Shown: positions 7,390 through 16,801, counted from the stretch's first letter. The stretch is DNA of 64,000 bases from Shinella yambaruensis (GCF_022899355.1 NZ_JALJCK010000001.1:248001-312000); one strand, 5' to 3'. Notes: generated by a model not told the origin, from the letters alone. A program made the numbers and translations.

Positions 7390-9201
7390 TTGCGCCCCTT
7401 CCTGATGGCCTGTGCCGCCGCACTGCTCGGCCTGCCCGCCGCCCTCGGCCACGCCGCCCCGCTCCATGGCATCGCCATGCACGGCGACCCCGCCCTGCCG
7501 CCGGACTACAAGCATTTCAGTTACGTCAATCCCGACGTGAAGAAGGGCGGGCGCATTTCCTACGGCGTCGTCGGCACCTTCGACAGCCTCAACCCCTTCA
7601 TCCTCAAGAGCATGCGCACCACGGCGCGCGGCATGTGGGACCCGGAATTCGGCAATCTCGTCTACGAATCGCTGATGCTGCGCTCGCGCGACGAGGCCTT
7701 CACCATGTACGGCCTGCTCGCCGAAAGCGTGGAATGGGACGACGACCGCAGCTTCGTCGAGTTCCACCTCGACCCCAAGGCGCGCTGGGCCGACGGCAAG
7801 CCGGTGACGCCCGAGGACGTCATCTTCACCTTCGAGCTGCTGCGCGACAAGGGCCGTGCGCCCTTCAGCATCCGCCTGAACGGCGTGGAGAAGCTCGAGA
7901 AGACCGGGGAGCACAGCGTCCGCTTCACCTTCAACGAGAAGGGCGACCGCGAGGCGCCGCTCCTGATCGCGCTTTCGCCGATCCTGCCCAAACACGCCAC
8001 CGATGTGGAGACCTTCGACCGGTCGTCGCTCGCCTTTCCGCTCGGCTCCGGACCCTACAAGGTCAAGGCCGTGAAGCCCGGCGAGCGCATCGTCTACGAG
8101 CGCGATCCGAACTATTGGGGCAAGGACATCCCCTCGAAGGTCGGCTTCGACAATTACGACGAGATCTCCGTCGAATATTTCCTGCAGGACAATTCGCTGT
8201 TCGAGGCCTTCAAGAAGGGCGCCGTCGACCTCTACCAGGAGGGCAATCCGACGAAATGGGCGCGCGGCTACGATTTTCCCGCGGTCCAGTCCGGCACGGT
8301 CATCAAGGATGCGGTGAAGTCGAAGCTGCCGCCGGTCATGTTCGGCTTCGTCTTCAACACGCGCCGCCCGGTCTTCCAGAACGCGGAGCTGCGCAAGGCG
8401 CTGCTCTATGCCTTCGATTTCGAATGGGTCAACCGCAGCCTGTTCGAAAACGCCTATACGCGCACGGAAAGCTTCTGGCAGAACACCGACCTGTCATCGC
8501 TCAACACGCCGATCGACGCGCGTGAGCGCGAGATCCTCGGCGACGCGGTGAGCCGCATCGACCCCGCCGTCCTCGAGGGCACCCATCGCCTGCCGGTGAC
8601 CGACGGCTCGGGCCGCGACCGCAAGGTGCTGCGCGAGGCGATGAACCATTTCAGGAATGCGGGGTATTCCATCAAGAACGGCCGCATGGTGGATGCATCC
8701 GGCAAGCAGCTCGCCTTCGAAATCATGACGCAGAACGCCGACCAGGAGAAGCTCGCCCTCGCCTACCAGCGCTTCCTTTCCGCTCTCGGCGTTCAGGTCA
8801 GCCTCAGGACCGTCGATGATTCGCAGTATCAGAGCCGCAGCCAGATCTTCGACTACGACGTCATCATGAAGGCCTTCCTTTCCTCCCTGTCGCCGGGTCT
8901 CGAGCAGGTGCGGCGCTGGGGATCGCAGGCGCGCGACACCGAAGGCAGCGAGAGCTTCGCGGGCGTCGCCGATCCAGACCTCGACCGCGTCATGGCCGCC
9001 ATTCTCTCCGCGCGCACGGCAGAGGATTTCCGCTCCGCCGTGCGCCTCCAGGACAGGATGCTGCTGTCCGGCAACTACATCGTCCCGCTCTACCATCTGG
9101 GCGAGCAATGGATCGCGCGCAACAAGCACATCGGCCGGCCGGAAGCGACGCCGCTCTGGGGCTTCCAGCTCCCCGCATGGTGGGACGAGCGGGTACAATA
9201 A
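7390..9201 (+). CDS. YejA-like extracellular solute-binding protein, family 5
   Basis: Periplasmic peptide-binding component of an ABC importer of the Opp/Yej type. About 603 residues: signal peptide ending near GHAAP, then the YejA-type entry DYKHFSYVNPDVKKGGRI and YGVVGTFDSLNPFILK, the SBP_bac_5 core (KARWADGKPVTPEDVIFTFE, FPLGSGPYKV, YERDPNYWGKD) and a C-terminal YNxYxVPLYH-like segment (GNYIVPLYHLGEQW). I start at TTG 7390, since GAGGAG precedes it by 6 bases and it gives a full signal peptide; ATG 7405 is the alternative. No permease or ATPase genes (YejB, E, F) are adjacent, so partners must be encoded elsewhere. Substrate is probably an oligopeptide, unproven. Confidence 0.88.
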   Translation: MRPFLMACAAALLGLPAALGHAAPLHGIAMHGDPALPPDYKHFSYVNPDVKKGGRISYGVVGTFDSLNPFILKSMRTTARGMWDPEFGNLVYESLMLRSRDEAFTMYGLLAESVEWDDDRSFVEFHLDPKARWADGKPVTPEDVIFTFELLRDKGRAPFSIRLNGVEKLEKTGEHSVRFTFNEKGDREAPLLIALSPILPKHATDVETFDRSSLAFPLGSGPYKVKAVKPGERIVYERDPNYWGKDIPSKVGFDNYDEISVEYFLQDNSLFEAFKKGAVDLYQEGNPTKWARGYDFPAVQSGTVIKDAVKSKLPPVMFGFVFNTRRPVFQNAELRKALLYAFDFEWVNRSLFENAYTRTESFWQNTDLSSLNTPIDAREREILGDAVSRIDPAVLEGTHRLPVTDGSGRDRKVLREAMNHFRNAGYSIKNGRMVDASGKQLAFEIMTQNADQEKLALAYQRFLSALGVQVSLRTVDDSQYQSRSQIFDYDVIMKAFLSSLSPGLEQVRRWGSQARDTEGSESFAGVADPDLDRVMAAILSARTAEDFRSAVRLQDRMLLSGNYIVPLYHLGEQWIARNKHIGRPEATPLWGFQLPAWWDERVQ

Positions 9202-9202
9202 A

Positions 9203-9240
9203 GGGGGTATCCCCAGAATTGGGGTTACCGCAAGGTAACC
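9203..9240 (+). other. overlapping hairpins after the yejA-like gene
   Basis: GGGG-GTAT-CCCC, then the same CCCC can instead pair with a following GGGG (CCCC-AGAATT-GGGG), and a third hairpin GGTTACC-GCAA-GGTAACC (9223-9240) carries a GNRA-type loop. No U run follows. May be a terminator, an mRNA-end stabiliser or an attenuator for the gene starting at 9398. Confidence 0.5.
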
Positions 9241-9397
9241 TGTTGAAAGCCGCGGCAAGCCGGCCTATCTCGGCGGTGAGAGCGTCGCGCCCTTCGGAAC
9301 GCACGCGGACGCGGCAGAGAGTTGACTGCGCCGCGCGGCCCGCAAAACGCGGCTTGCGCGGCGGCCGGGATTGTCCGGCGCTTGAAAGGAAACCCGG

Positions 9398-10069
9398 ATG
9401 GAAGCCATTACGATCGATGTCGTCTCCGACGTCGTCTGCCCCTGGTGCTACCTCGGCAAGAAGCGGCTCGACAAGGCGATCGAGGCCGTCAGGGACGATC
9501 TCGCCGTCGCCGTGACGTTCCGCCCCTACCAGCTCAATCCCGACATGCCGGCCGAAGGGATCGACCACAAGAAGCACCTTGCCGAAAAGCTCGGCGGCGA
9601 CGAGGCCGTGACACGCGCGCATGAGATGCTGGCGGGTCTCGGCCAGGAAGCCGGCATCGCTTTCGACTTTCCCGCGGTGAAGATCAGCCCGAACACGCTC
9701 GACGCCCACCGGCTGCTGCGCTGGGCGATGATCGAAGGCCCCGAGGTTCAGAACCGGGTCGCGGTCGCCCTCTTCAAGGCCTATTTCGAGGAAGGCCGCA
9801 ATGTCGGCGACCGCACCGTCCTGCTCGACATCGCCGAAGCCTGCGGCATGGACCGGGCCGTCGTCACCGCCCTGTTCTCGGCCGGCGCGGATGTCGATTC
9901 GGTCAAGGAAGAGATCGGCATGGCCCGCGACATGGGCGTGACGGGCGTGCCCTGCTTCATCATCGACAACAAATATGCCGTGATGGGCGCGCAGTCGGTG
10001 GACGTGCTGACCAACGCCTTCCGCGAGATCGCGGCCCTGAAGGCGCAGGAGCGCATCGGGAAGAACTGA
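9398..10069 (+). CDS. DsbA-family oxidoreductase (FrnE-like)
   Basis: Thioredoxin-fold thiol-disulfide oxidoreductase of the FrnE/2-hydroxychromene-2-carboxylate isomerase branch, cytoplasmic because no signal peptide is present. 223 residues: the active site is CPWC at Cys14-Cys17 (DVVCPWCYLGKKRL), followed by the helical insert and the cis-Pro loop GVTGVPCFIID near 180-190. The CPWC site makes it a redox protein rather than a true isomerase. ATG 9398 is preceded by AAAGGAAA. Ends 6 bases before the convergent GST gene stop; no shared operon with the binding-protein gene is evident given the hairpin-rich 196-base gap. Confidence 0.88.
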   Translation: MEAITIDVVSDVVCPWCYLGKKRLDKAIEAVRDDLAVAVTFRPYQLNPDMPAEGIDHKKHLAEKLGGDEAVTRAHEMLAGLGQEAGIAFDFPAVKISPNTLDAHRLLRWAMIEGPEVQNRVAVALFKAYFEEGRNVGDRTVLLDIAEACGMDRAVVTALFSAGADVDSVKEEIGMARDMGVTGVPCFIIDNKYAVMGAQSVDVLTNAFREIAALKAQERIGKN

Positions 10070-10075
10070 CCGGCC

Positions 10076-10708
10076 TCACGCCCCGGCGGCGAGGACGGAG
10101 GGGCGGGACTTAACCCGCTCCCAGCAGGCGTGGATTTCCGGAAAATCCGCAAGCAGCCTAGCGCCTTCCGGCGCCTCCTCGAACAGGGCGAACATCGGCG
10201 CGGCGTGAAAATCGGCAAGCGACGGTTCCGGCCCCGCCAGCCAATGCCCCTTGCAAAGCAGGTCCGACAGCGCCGCAAGGACGGTGCGGGCCTTTTCCAG
10301 CCCGGCGGCAATGCGCGCCTTGTCCGCAGGCGCCGTTTCCACGCGCTGGACATAGACGTCCCACACCATCGGCCGATAGGCGTAGTTGTCCAGCATGGCG
10401 ATGATCTGGTTCATCCGTGCCCGCTCGCGAAGGCCGCGCGGCTGGAGCGGCGGGCCGGAGAAGGCCTCGTCCACATAGCGGGTAATGGCGCTCGTCTCGT
10501 AGAGGCCGAATCCATCATGCTCGAAGGCGGGGATGCGGCCGAACGGATGGCGCGCCCGGTAGTCCGCCGGCAATCCGTCCTCGGCGAACACGTCGATCGG
10601 TACGAGATCGTAGGGCACGCCCTTCTCGTGGAGGGCGATCCGCACGATGCGGACATAGACGCTGTAGGCGGCGCCGTAGACGGTGACGGATGCATCGGCG
10701 GCAGACAT
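10076..10708 (-). CDS. glutathione S-transferase family protein
   Basis: Cytosolic GST-fold protein, 210 residues. The N-terminal thioredoxin-like half (to about 80) has VYGAAYSVYVRIVRIALHEK, the cis-Pro stretch FGRIPAFEHDG and the glutathione-contact motif LYETSAI; the C-terminal helical half has HWLAGPEPSLADFHAAPM, the conserved N-capping Asp motif. Substrate cannot be told. I choose ATG 10708: GGAGG lies 6 bases upstream of it, while an ATG two codons earlier abuts the same Shine-Dalgarno with no spacing. It lies 66 bases after mfd on the same strand, so may be read with mfd. Confidence 0.88.
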   Translation of the reverse strand: MSAADASVTVYGAAYSVYVRIVRIALHEKGVPYDLVPIDVFAEDGLPADYRARHPFGRIPAFEHDGFGLYETSAITRYVDEAFSGPPLQPRGLRERARMNQIIAMLDNYAYRPMVWDVYVQRVETAPADKARIAAGLEKARTVLAALSDLLCKGHWLAGPEPSLADFHAAPMFALFEEAPEGARLLADFPEIHACWERVKSRPSVLAAGA

Positions 10709-10774
10709 CTTCATCCTCCATCCCGGCGCAACGCGCCGGAGCATGTGCGCTTTTCCCCGAACCGCGAAAACGCC

Positions 10775-13700
10775 CTACTGCTTCGCCAGCCCCGCAAGCT
10801 GCGTCATCACCTGCGCCGCACCGGTCAGCCGCTTTTCCGGCGTCGGGTAGTCGCGGGCGAGGAACAGGCTCTGGTCGGGCCGGATCTTGGCCAGCGTGCC
10901 CTGCTTGGCGATATAGCCGACCAGCGCAGCCGGGTTCGGGAACTCCTTGTGGCGGAACTGCACGACGACGCCCTTCGGGCCGGCATCCAGTTTCTCGACA
11001 TTGGCCACGCGGCAGAGCGACTTGATGTAGACGATCTTCAGGAGGTGCTGCACCTCGACCGGCAGCGGCCCGAAGCGGTCGATGAGCTCGGCGCCGAAGG
11101 CGTCGATATCGCGGAGCTCGGTGATCTCGCCGAGGCGGCGGTAGAGGCCGAGACGCAGGTGCAGGTCCGGCACGTAGTCGTCGGGGATCATCACCGGCGT
11201 GCCGACGGAGATCTGCGGCGACCAGCCGGTGTCCGTGACCTCCTCGTCGCCCTTGATTTCCGCGACGGCCTCTTCCAGCATCTGCTGGTAAAGCTCGAAG
11301 CCGACCTCCTTGATATGGCCGGACTGTTCCTCGCCGAGCAGGTTGCCCGCGCCGCGGATGTCGAGGTCGTGGCTGGCGAGCTGGAAGCCCGCGCCGAGCG
11401 TATCGAGCGATTGCAGCACCTTCAGGCGGCGCTCGGCCGTGCCTGTCAGCGTGCGGTTGACCGGGAGCGTCAGCAGCGCGAAGGCGCGCACCTTCGACCG
11501 GCCGACACGGCCGCGCAGCTGGTAGAGCTGGGCGAGGCCGAACATGTCGGCGCGGTGGATGATCATCGTGTTCGCCGTCGGCACGTCGAGGCCCGATTCG
11601 ACGATGGTCGTCGAGAGCAGCACGTCGTAGCGGCCCTCGTAGAAGGCGTTCATGATGTCTTCGAGTTCGGTGGCCGGCATCTGGCCATGGGCGACCGCGA
11701 CCTTCAGCTCCGGTACGTCCTGGCGCAGGAAATCGTGGATTTCCGCAAGATCGCTGAGGCGCGGGCAGACGTAAAAACTCTGGCCGCCGCGATAGTGCTC
11801 GCGCATCAGCGTCTCGCGGATGACGAGCGGGTCGAAGGGCGAGATGAAGGTGCGCACCGCCATGCGGTCGACCGGCGGCGTGGTGATCAGCGAGAGCTCG
11901 CGCACGCCCGTCATGGCGAGCTGCAGGGTGCGCGGGATCGGCGTCGCCGAGAGCGTGAGCACATGCACGTCGCTCTTCAGCTCCTTCAGCCGTTCCTTGT
12001 GCTTGACGCCGAAATGCTGCTCCTCGTCGATGATCAGGAGGCCGAGATTGGCGAACTTGATCGACGAGCCGAGCAGCGCGTGCGTTCCGACGACGATATC
12101 CGTCTTGCCCTCGGAGAGTTCCTTCTTGGTGAGAGCCAGTTCCTTGGAGCCGACAAGGCGGGAGGCCTGCTGCACGCGGATCGGCAGCCCACGGAACCGG
12201 TCGGAGAAAGTCTTGAAATGCTGGCGGGCGAGCAGCGTCGTCGGCACGACGACGGCGACCTGCACGCCGTTCATGGCCGCGATGAAGGCGGCACGCAGCG
12301 CCACCTCCGTCTTGCCGAAGCCGACGTCGCCGCAGACGAGCCGGTCCATCGGCCGGCCGGCCCCGAGATCCTCGCGCACGGCGTCGATGGCGTTCGCCTG
12401 GTCGTCGGTCTCGTCATAGGGGAAGCGGGCGGCGAATTCGTCGTAGACGCCCTCCGTGGAGACGAGCACCGGCGCATGGCGCACGAGGCGGGCGGCGGCG
12501 ATCTGGATGAGGCCGTTCGCCATGTCGAGCAGGCGTTTCTTCAGCTTGGCCTTGCGCGCCTGCCAGGCGACGCCGCCGAGCTTGTCGAGCAGCGCATCCG
12601 TGCCCTCGCCGCCGTAGCGCGACAGGAGGTCGATGTTCTCGACGGGCAGGAAGAGCTTGGCCTCGTCCGCATAGACGAGTTCGAGGCAGGCATGCGGCGC
12701 GCCGGCGGCCTCGATGGTTCTGAGGCCGACGAAGCGGCCGATACCGTGCTCAGCATGCACGACGATCGAGCCCTCGTCGAGCCCGGCGACCTCGGTGATG
12801 AAATCCGCCCCGCGCTTGCGGCGTTTCGAGCGCCGCACCATGCGGTCGCCCAGAATATCCTGCTCGCCGATGACGACGATATCACCCGCCTCGAAGCCGC
12901 TTTCGAGGCTGAGCACGGCCGAGCCCGCCTCGCCGGGCTTCAGCTTGCGGAGATCGGAGAACTTCCCGACCGGCACGACATTGCCGAGGCCGTGTTCGGC
13001 GAGCACCTGCAAGAGGCGGTCGAGCGAGCCTTCCGACCAGCCCGTCACCAGCACTTTCGCGCCGGAGGCCCGCTTGTCGGCGATGTGCTTCACCGCCTGG
13101 TCGAAGACGTTGACCCGGGCGCTGTCCGCATCCTCGCTGCCGGCCGGCCGCGCCCAGCGCATGCCGGGCCGCGCGGCGATGGTCTCGACATGCCGCGCCT
13201 CGCCCTCGTGCTCGTTGAAGGGCGAGAGGCGGATGGCGTCGCGCTCGTCGAGATCGCGGGCGAAGCGTTCTGCGTCGAGATAGAGGAGGCCCGGCGGCAC
13301 CGGCTTGTAGGGCGTCGCCTGCGCCACCTGGCCCTTGCCGGGCGTCGCGGACGCCACGCGCGCCTCGTAGTAGTCGCGCACGAGGCGGGAGCGCTCGACG
13401 GCCGCCTCACGCACCGTATGGTCCGTGACGATACGGAAGCCGGCGAGATAGTCGAAGGCGGTTTCGAGGCCGTCGTAGAACAGCGGCAGCCAGTGCTCCA
13501 TGCCGGCATAGCGCCGGCCTTCGGAAACGGCCTGGTAGAGCGCGTCGTCGCGCGTCGCGGCGCCGAAGGAGGAGAGGTAGTGTTTTCGGAAATGCGAGAT
13601 CGTCTCCGGCGTCAGCGTCACCTCGCTCATCGGGTTGAGGTCGAGGGAGCGCGCCTGGCCGGTCGTGCGCTGGCTGGCGGGATCGAAGGAGCGGATGCTC

Positions 13701-14281
13701 TCCAGCGTATCGCCGAAGAAATCGAGGCGCACCGGCTCGCCGCTGCCGGGCACGAAGACGTCGAGGATGCCGCCGCGCACCGCATATTCGCCGACCTCGC
13801 GCACCGTCGCGACGCGCTCGAAACCGTTGCGTTCCAGCCGGGCGGCGATGTCGTCCATGCGCACCTGGTTGCCGGGGCGGGCGGAAAAGGCAAGGCTCTC
13901 GATTATCGCGCGCGGCGCCGTCTTCTGCAGCATGGCGTTGACGGTGACGAGCACGATGGCCGCATGCGGCTTCTTCTGGTGGGCGATCAACGCGGAAAGC
14001 GCGGACAGGCGCCGTGCAGAGACTTCGGCGCTCGGCGAGACGCGGTCATAGGGCAGACAGTCCCAGCCGGGCAGCGTCAGCACCGGAATGTCCGGCGCAA
14101 CGAAGCCGAGCATCTGCTCGAGATCGGAGATGCGCTGGCCGTCCGACAGCACATAGGCGAGCGGGCCGCCGGTGCGGGCAAGCTCGGCGAGGATCAGCGG
14201 CTCGACGCCGGACGGCACGGCGCCGATGGTCATCGGCCGGCCGGCCGCTGCGACGCGTTCGGGGGAAAATCCGGGGATCAT
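10775..14281 (-). CDS. mfd: transcription-repair coupling factor
   Basis: Large ATP-driven translocase that removes RNA polymerase stalled at DNA lesions and recruits UvrA. 1168 residues, the normal size. Visible parts: UvrB-like N-terminal domain with CLPYDRVSPSAEVSARRL, the RNA-polymerase interaction domain (VVHAEHGIGRFVGL), RecG-like motor with Walker A GDVGFGKTEVALRA, Walker B DEEQHFGVKHKERL, motif VI RGRVGRSKVRAFALL and the TRG stretch DLDIRGAGNLLGEEQSGH. The start at ATG 14281 overlaps the sdhE stop by four bases (ATGA), so translation is probably coupled. The long opposite-strand reading frame over this gene is an artefact of GC-rich codon use. Confidence 0.97.
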   Translation of the reverse strand: MIPGFSPERVAAAGRPMTIGAVPSGVEPLILAELARTGGPLAYVLSDGQRISDLEQMLGFVAPDIPVLTLPGWDCLPYDRVSPSAEVSARRLSALSALIAHQKKPHAAIVLVTVNAMLQKTAPRAIIESLAFSARPGNQVRMDDIAARLERNGFERVATVREVGEYAVRGGILDVFVPGSGEPVRLDFFGDTLESIRSFDPASQRTTGQARSLDLNPMSEVTLTPETISHFRKHYLSSFGAATRDDALYQAVSEGRRYAGMEHWLPLFYDGLETAFDYLAGFRIVTDHTVREAAVERSRLVRDYYEARVASATPGKGQVAQATPYKPVPPGLLYLDAERFARDLDERDAIRLSPFNEHEGEARHVETIAARPGMRWARPAGSEDADSARVNVFDQAVKHIADKRASGAKVLVTGWSEGSLDRLLQVLAEHGLGNVVPVGKFSDLRKLKPGEAGSAVLSLESGFEAGDIVVIGEQDILGDRMVRRSKRRKRGADFITEVAGLDEGSIVVHAEHGIGRFVGLRTIEAAGAPHACLELVYADEAKLFLPVENIDLLSRYGGEGTDALLDKLGGVAWQARKAKLKKRLLDMANGLIQIAAARLVRHAPVLVSTEGVYDEFAARFPYDETDDQANAIDAVREDLGAGRPMDRLVCGDVGFGKTEVALRAAFIAAMNGVQVAVVVPTTLLARQHFKTFSDRFRGLPIRVQQASRLVGSKELALTKKELSEGKTDIVVGTHALLGSSIKFANLGLLIIDEEQHFGVKHKERLKELKSDVHVLTLSATPIPRTLQLAMTGVRELSLITTPPVDRMAVRTFISPFDPLVIRETLMREHYRGGQSFYVCPRLSDLAEIHDFLRQDVPELKVAVAHGQMPATELEDIMNAFYEGRYDVLLSTTIVESGLDVPTANTMIIHRADMFGLAQLYQLRGRVGRSKVRAFALLTLPVNRTLTGTAERRLKVLQSLDTLGAGFQLASHDLDIRGAGNLLGEEQSGHIKEVGFELYQQMLEEAVAEIKGDEEVTDTGWSPQISVGTPVMIPDDYVPDLHLRLGLYRRLGEITELRDIDAFGAELIDRFGPLPVEVQHLLKIVYIKSLCRVANVEKLDAGPKGVVVQFRHKEFPNPAALVGYIAKQGTLAKIRPDQSLFLARDYPTPEKRLTGAAQVMTQLAGLAKQ

Positions 14282-14586
14282 GCGCGGTCGTCTTTGAAGA
14301 GCGGCGAGAAATCGGGGCGATAGGCGGCGATGCGCGAAAAGAGGCCGTCGCGGAACGCCTCCGGCACCGGCTTTTCGCCCGTCACCCACTTGATGAGGTC
14401 GTTGTCCTCCTCGGCCATGATGCGCTCCAGCTCATCGAGCTCGGCCTCGGAAAGAGTCTCGATCTCCGCGTCGGCGAAAGCGCCGAGCACCAGGTCCATC
14501 TCGCGGATGCCGCGATGCCAGCAGCGGAAGAGGATGCGCTTGCGGCGCGGGTCGATCTCGGCGCTGGAGCGTGTCGTGCCCGTCAT
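14278..14586 (-). CDS. sdhE: FAD assembly factor SdhE (succinate dehydrogenase flavinylation)
   Basis: Small helical chaperone (DUF339/YgfY family) that promotes covalent attachment of FAD to SdhA. 102 residues with the diagnostic RGIREMD motif (about residues 28-34) in CWHRGIREMDLVLGAFAD and the later WVTGEKPVPE segment. Start at ATG 14586 gives MTGTTRSSAEI, with the core beginning at RRKRILFRCWHRG. Its stop overlaps the mfd start (ATGA), and the gene is divergent from recG across 109 bases. The sdh genes themselves are not in this window. Confidence 0.92.
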   Translation of the reverse strand: MTGTTRSSAEIDPRRKRILFRCWHRGIREMDLVLGAFADAEIETLSEAELDELERIMAEEDNDLIKWVTGEKPVPEAFRDGLFSRIAAYRPDFSPLFKDDRA

Positions 14587-14695
14587 GATCGTGCTCGCTT
14601 TTCTTTCACTCAGGTATAATTCCGCGTTTCTATAGACCGGCAAAAGCCGCTTGTCAGCCTTGCCAAAGCGTCCCGGTCCGGCGATTTTGGCCGCC

Positions 14696-16801
14696 ATGAG
14701 ACCCGCATTGCTCGATCCGCTCTTCGCTCCCCTCTCCTCGCTTCCCGGCATCGGCCCGAAGCTCGGCGATCTCTTCGCGCGCCTGCTCGGCCAGGAGAGC
14801 ATCGAGGACTGCCGGGTCATCGACCTCGTCTTCCATTTCCCGCACTCGATCGTCGACCGGCGCAACCAGCCGGGCATCGCGCACGCGCCGCAGGGCGTCA
14901 TCGTCACCATCACCGGCCGCGTCGACCGCCACCAGCCGCCGCCGCCCGGCAAGTCGAGCCAGCCCTACCGCGTCTTCCTGCACGACGAGACCGGGGAGCT
15001 GGCGCTCACTTTTTTCCGCGTCAAGGGCAACTGGCTGGAAAAGGCCCTGCCCATCGACGAGACGGTGGTGGTGAGCGGCAAGGTCGACTGGTTCAACGGC
15101 CGCCCCTCCATGGTGCATCCGGACTATATGGCTCGGCTCGGCGAGGCGGACACGGTGCCGCTGGTCGAGCCCGTGCACGGCCTTACCGCCGGCCTCACCG
15201 CGCGCGTGCTGCGCAAGTCGGTGGAGGCGGCCGTCGCGCGCGTGCCGCACCTGCCGGAATGGATCGAGCCGACATTGCTGCAGCGGCAGGGTTTCTCCTC
15301 CGCCTTCGACGCCATCCACCGCCTGCACGATCCGCGCGACGAAACGGATCTCGACCCGCAGGCTCCCGCCCGCCGCCGGCTCGCCTATGACGAGTTCCTG
15401 GCGGGCCAGATCTCGCTCGCTTTGGTGCGCCAGCGCCTGCGCAAGGTCGCCGGGCGGCCGGTGGTGGCGACCGGCGCGCTGAGCGGTCCGGTGATCGATG
15501 CCCTGCCCTTCTCGCTGACGGGCAGCCAGCAGGTCGCGATCGCCGAAGTGCTGAAGGACATGGCGGGCGAGCAGCGCATGCTGCGGCTCCTCCAGGGCGA
15601 TGTCGGCGCGGGCAAAACGGCGGTGGCGCTGATGGCGATGCTGGCGGCCGTCGAATCGGGCGGCCAGGCCGTGCTGATGGCCCCGACGGAAATTTTGGCG
15701 CGCCAGCATTTCGCCACGCTCTCGCGCATGGCGGCGCCCGCCGGCGTCACCATCGACGTCCTGACCGGCCGCACCAAGGGCCGCGAGCGCGACGCCATCC
15801 TGGAGCGTATCGCCTCCGGCGAGACGCAGATCGTCATCGGCACGCACGCGCTCTTCCAGGACAATGTCGCCTACAGGGACCTCGTGCTCGCCGTGGTGGA
15901 CGAGCAGCACCGTTTCGGCGTCCACCAGCGCCTGCGGCTGACGGCCAAGGGCATCTCGCCCCACATGCTCGTCATGACCGCGACGCCCATCCCGCGCACG
16001 CTGGTGCTCGCCGCCTTCGGCGACATGGACGTGTCGAAGCTCACCGAAAAGCCGGCCGGCCGCAAGCCGATCCAGACGGTCGTCATGCCGCAGGAGCGCA
16101 TCGGCGACATCGTCGACCGGCTGCGCACGGCGCTTGCCGAGGGCAAGAAGGCCTACTGGATCTGCCCGCTGGTCGAGGAGACGGAGGAAAGCGAGCTGAT
16201 GTCCGTCGAGGAACGGCATGCAACGCTCGCCAGCGTCTTCGGCGATGCGGCCGGGCTCGTGCACGGGCGGATGAGCGGGCCGGAGAAGGACGCCGCCATG
16301 CTCGCCTTCAAGAACGGCGAGACGCGGCTGCTCGTCGCGACGACCGTGGTGGAGGTCGGCGTCGACGTGCCGGATGCCTCGATCATGGTGATCGAGCACG
16401 CCGAGCGCTTCGGGCTTGCCCAGCTCCACCAGCTACGCGGCCGCGTCGGGCGCGGCGCGGAGGCGTCGAGCTGCATCCTCCTCTACAAGGGGCCACTCAG
16501 CGAGAACGGCCGGGCGCGGCTTTCCATCCTGCGCGAGACGGAGGACGGTTTCCGCATCGCCGAGGAGGACCTGAAGCTGCGCGGCGAAGGCGAGCTTCTG
16601 GGCACCCGCCAGTCCGGCACGCCCGGCTTCCTGGTGGCCAGCCTCGAAGCGCATGGCGACCTTCTCGAAATCGCCCGCAAGGACGCCGCCTATGTGCTGG
16701 AACGCGACGCGGACCTGACCAGCGAACGCGGCGAGGCGATCCGCACGCTGCTCTATCTCTACCGCCGCGACGAGGCGATCCGGTTCCTGCGCGCCGGCTA
16801 G
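14696..16801 (+). CDS. recG: ATP-dependent DNA helicase RecG
   Basis: Fork-reversal and branch-migration helicase. 701 residues. The N-terminal wedge/OB domain (DLVFHFPHSIVDRR, GVIVTITGRVDRHQ) precedes an SF2 motor with Walker A LLQGDVGAGKTAVALMAM, DEQHRFGVHQR, MTATPIPRTL, motif VI RGRVGRGAEASS and the TRG motif LKLRGEGELLGTRQSG. ATG 14696 (MRPALLDPLFAPLSSLPGIG) fits the family start; a TTG 15 codons earlier is in frame but unlikely. Divergent from sdhE-mfd, so three DNA/energy maintenance genes share one promoter region. Confidence 0.97.
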   Translation: MRPALLDPLFAPLSSLPGIGPKLGDLFARLLGQESIEDCRVIDLVFHFPHSIVDRRNQPGIAHAPQGVIVTITGRVDRHQPPPPGKSSQPYRVFLHDETGELALTFFRVKGNWLEKALPIDETVVVSGKVDWFNGRPSMVHPDYMARLGEADTVPLVEPVHGLTAGLTARVLRKSVEAAVARVPHLPEWIEPTLLQRQGFSSAFDAIHRLHDPRDETDLDPQAPARRRLAYDEFLAGQISLALVRQRLRKVAGRPVVATGALSGPVIDALPFSLTGSQQVAIAEVLKDMAGEQRMLRLLQGDVGAGKTAVALMAMLAAVESGGQAVLMAPTEILARQHFATLSRMAAPAGVTIDVLTGRTKGRERDAILERIASGETQIVIGTHALFQDNVAYRDLVLAVVDEQHRFGVHQRLRLTAKGISPHMLVMTATPIPRTLVLAAFGDMDVSKLTEKPAGRKPIQTVVMPQERIGDIVDRLRTALAEGKKAYWICPLVEETEESELMSVEERHATLASVFGDAAGLVHGRMSGPEKDAAMLAFKNGETRLLVATTVVEVGVDVPDASIMVIEHAERFGLAQLHQLRGRVGRGAEASSCILLYKGPLSENGRARLSILRETEDGFRIAEEDLKLRGEGELLGTRQSGTPGFLVASLEAHGDLLEIARKDAAYVLERDADLTSERGEAIRTLLYLYRRDEAIRFLRAG

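Noticed and set aside
10130-14323. 1397-codon open frame on the plus strand over mfd
   Set aside because: It is antisense to a full-length, motif-complete mfd; its composition (Arg/His/Asp/Ala-rich, no domains) is typical of a GC-rich shadow frame. The same holds for the long frames opposite glnA, glmS/glmU, recG, bamA, ppiD and clpA.
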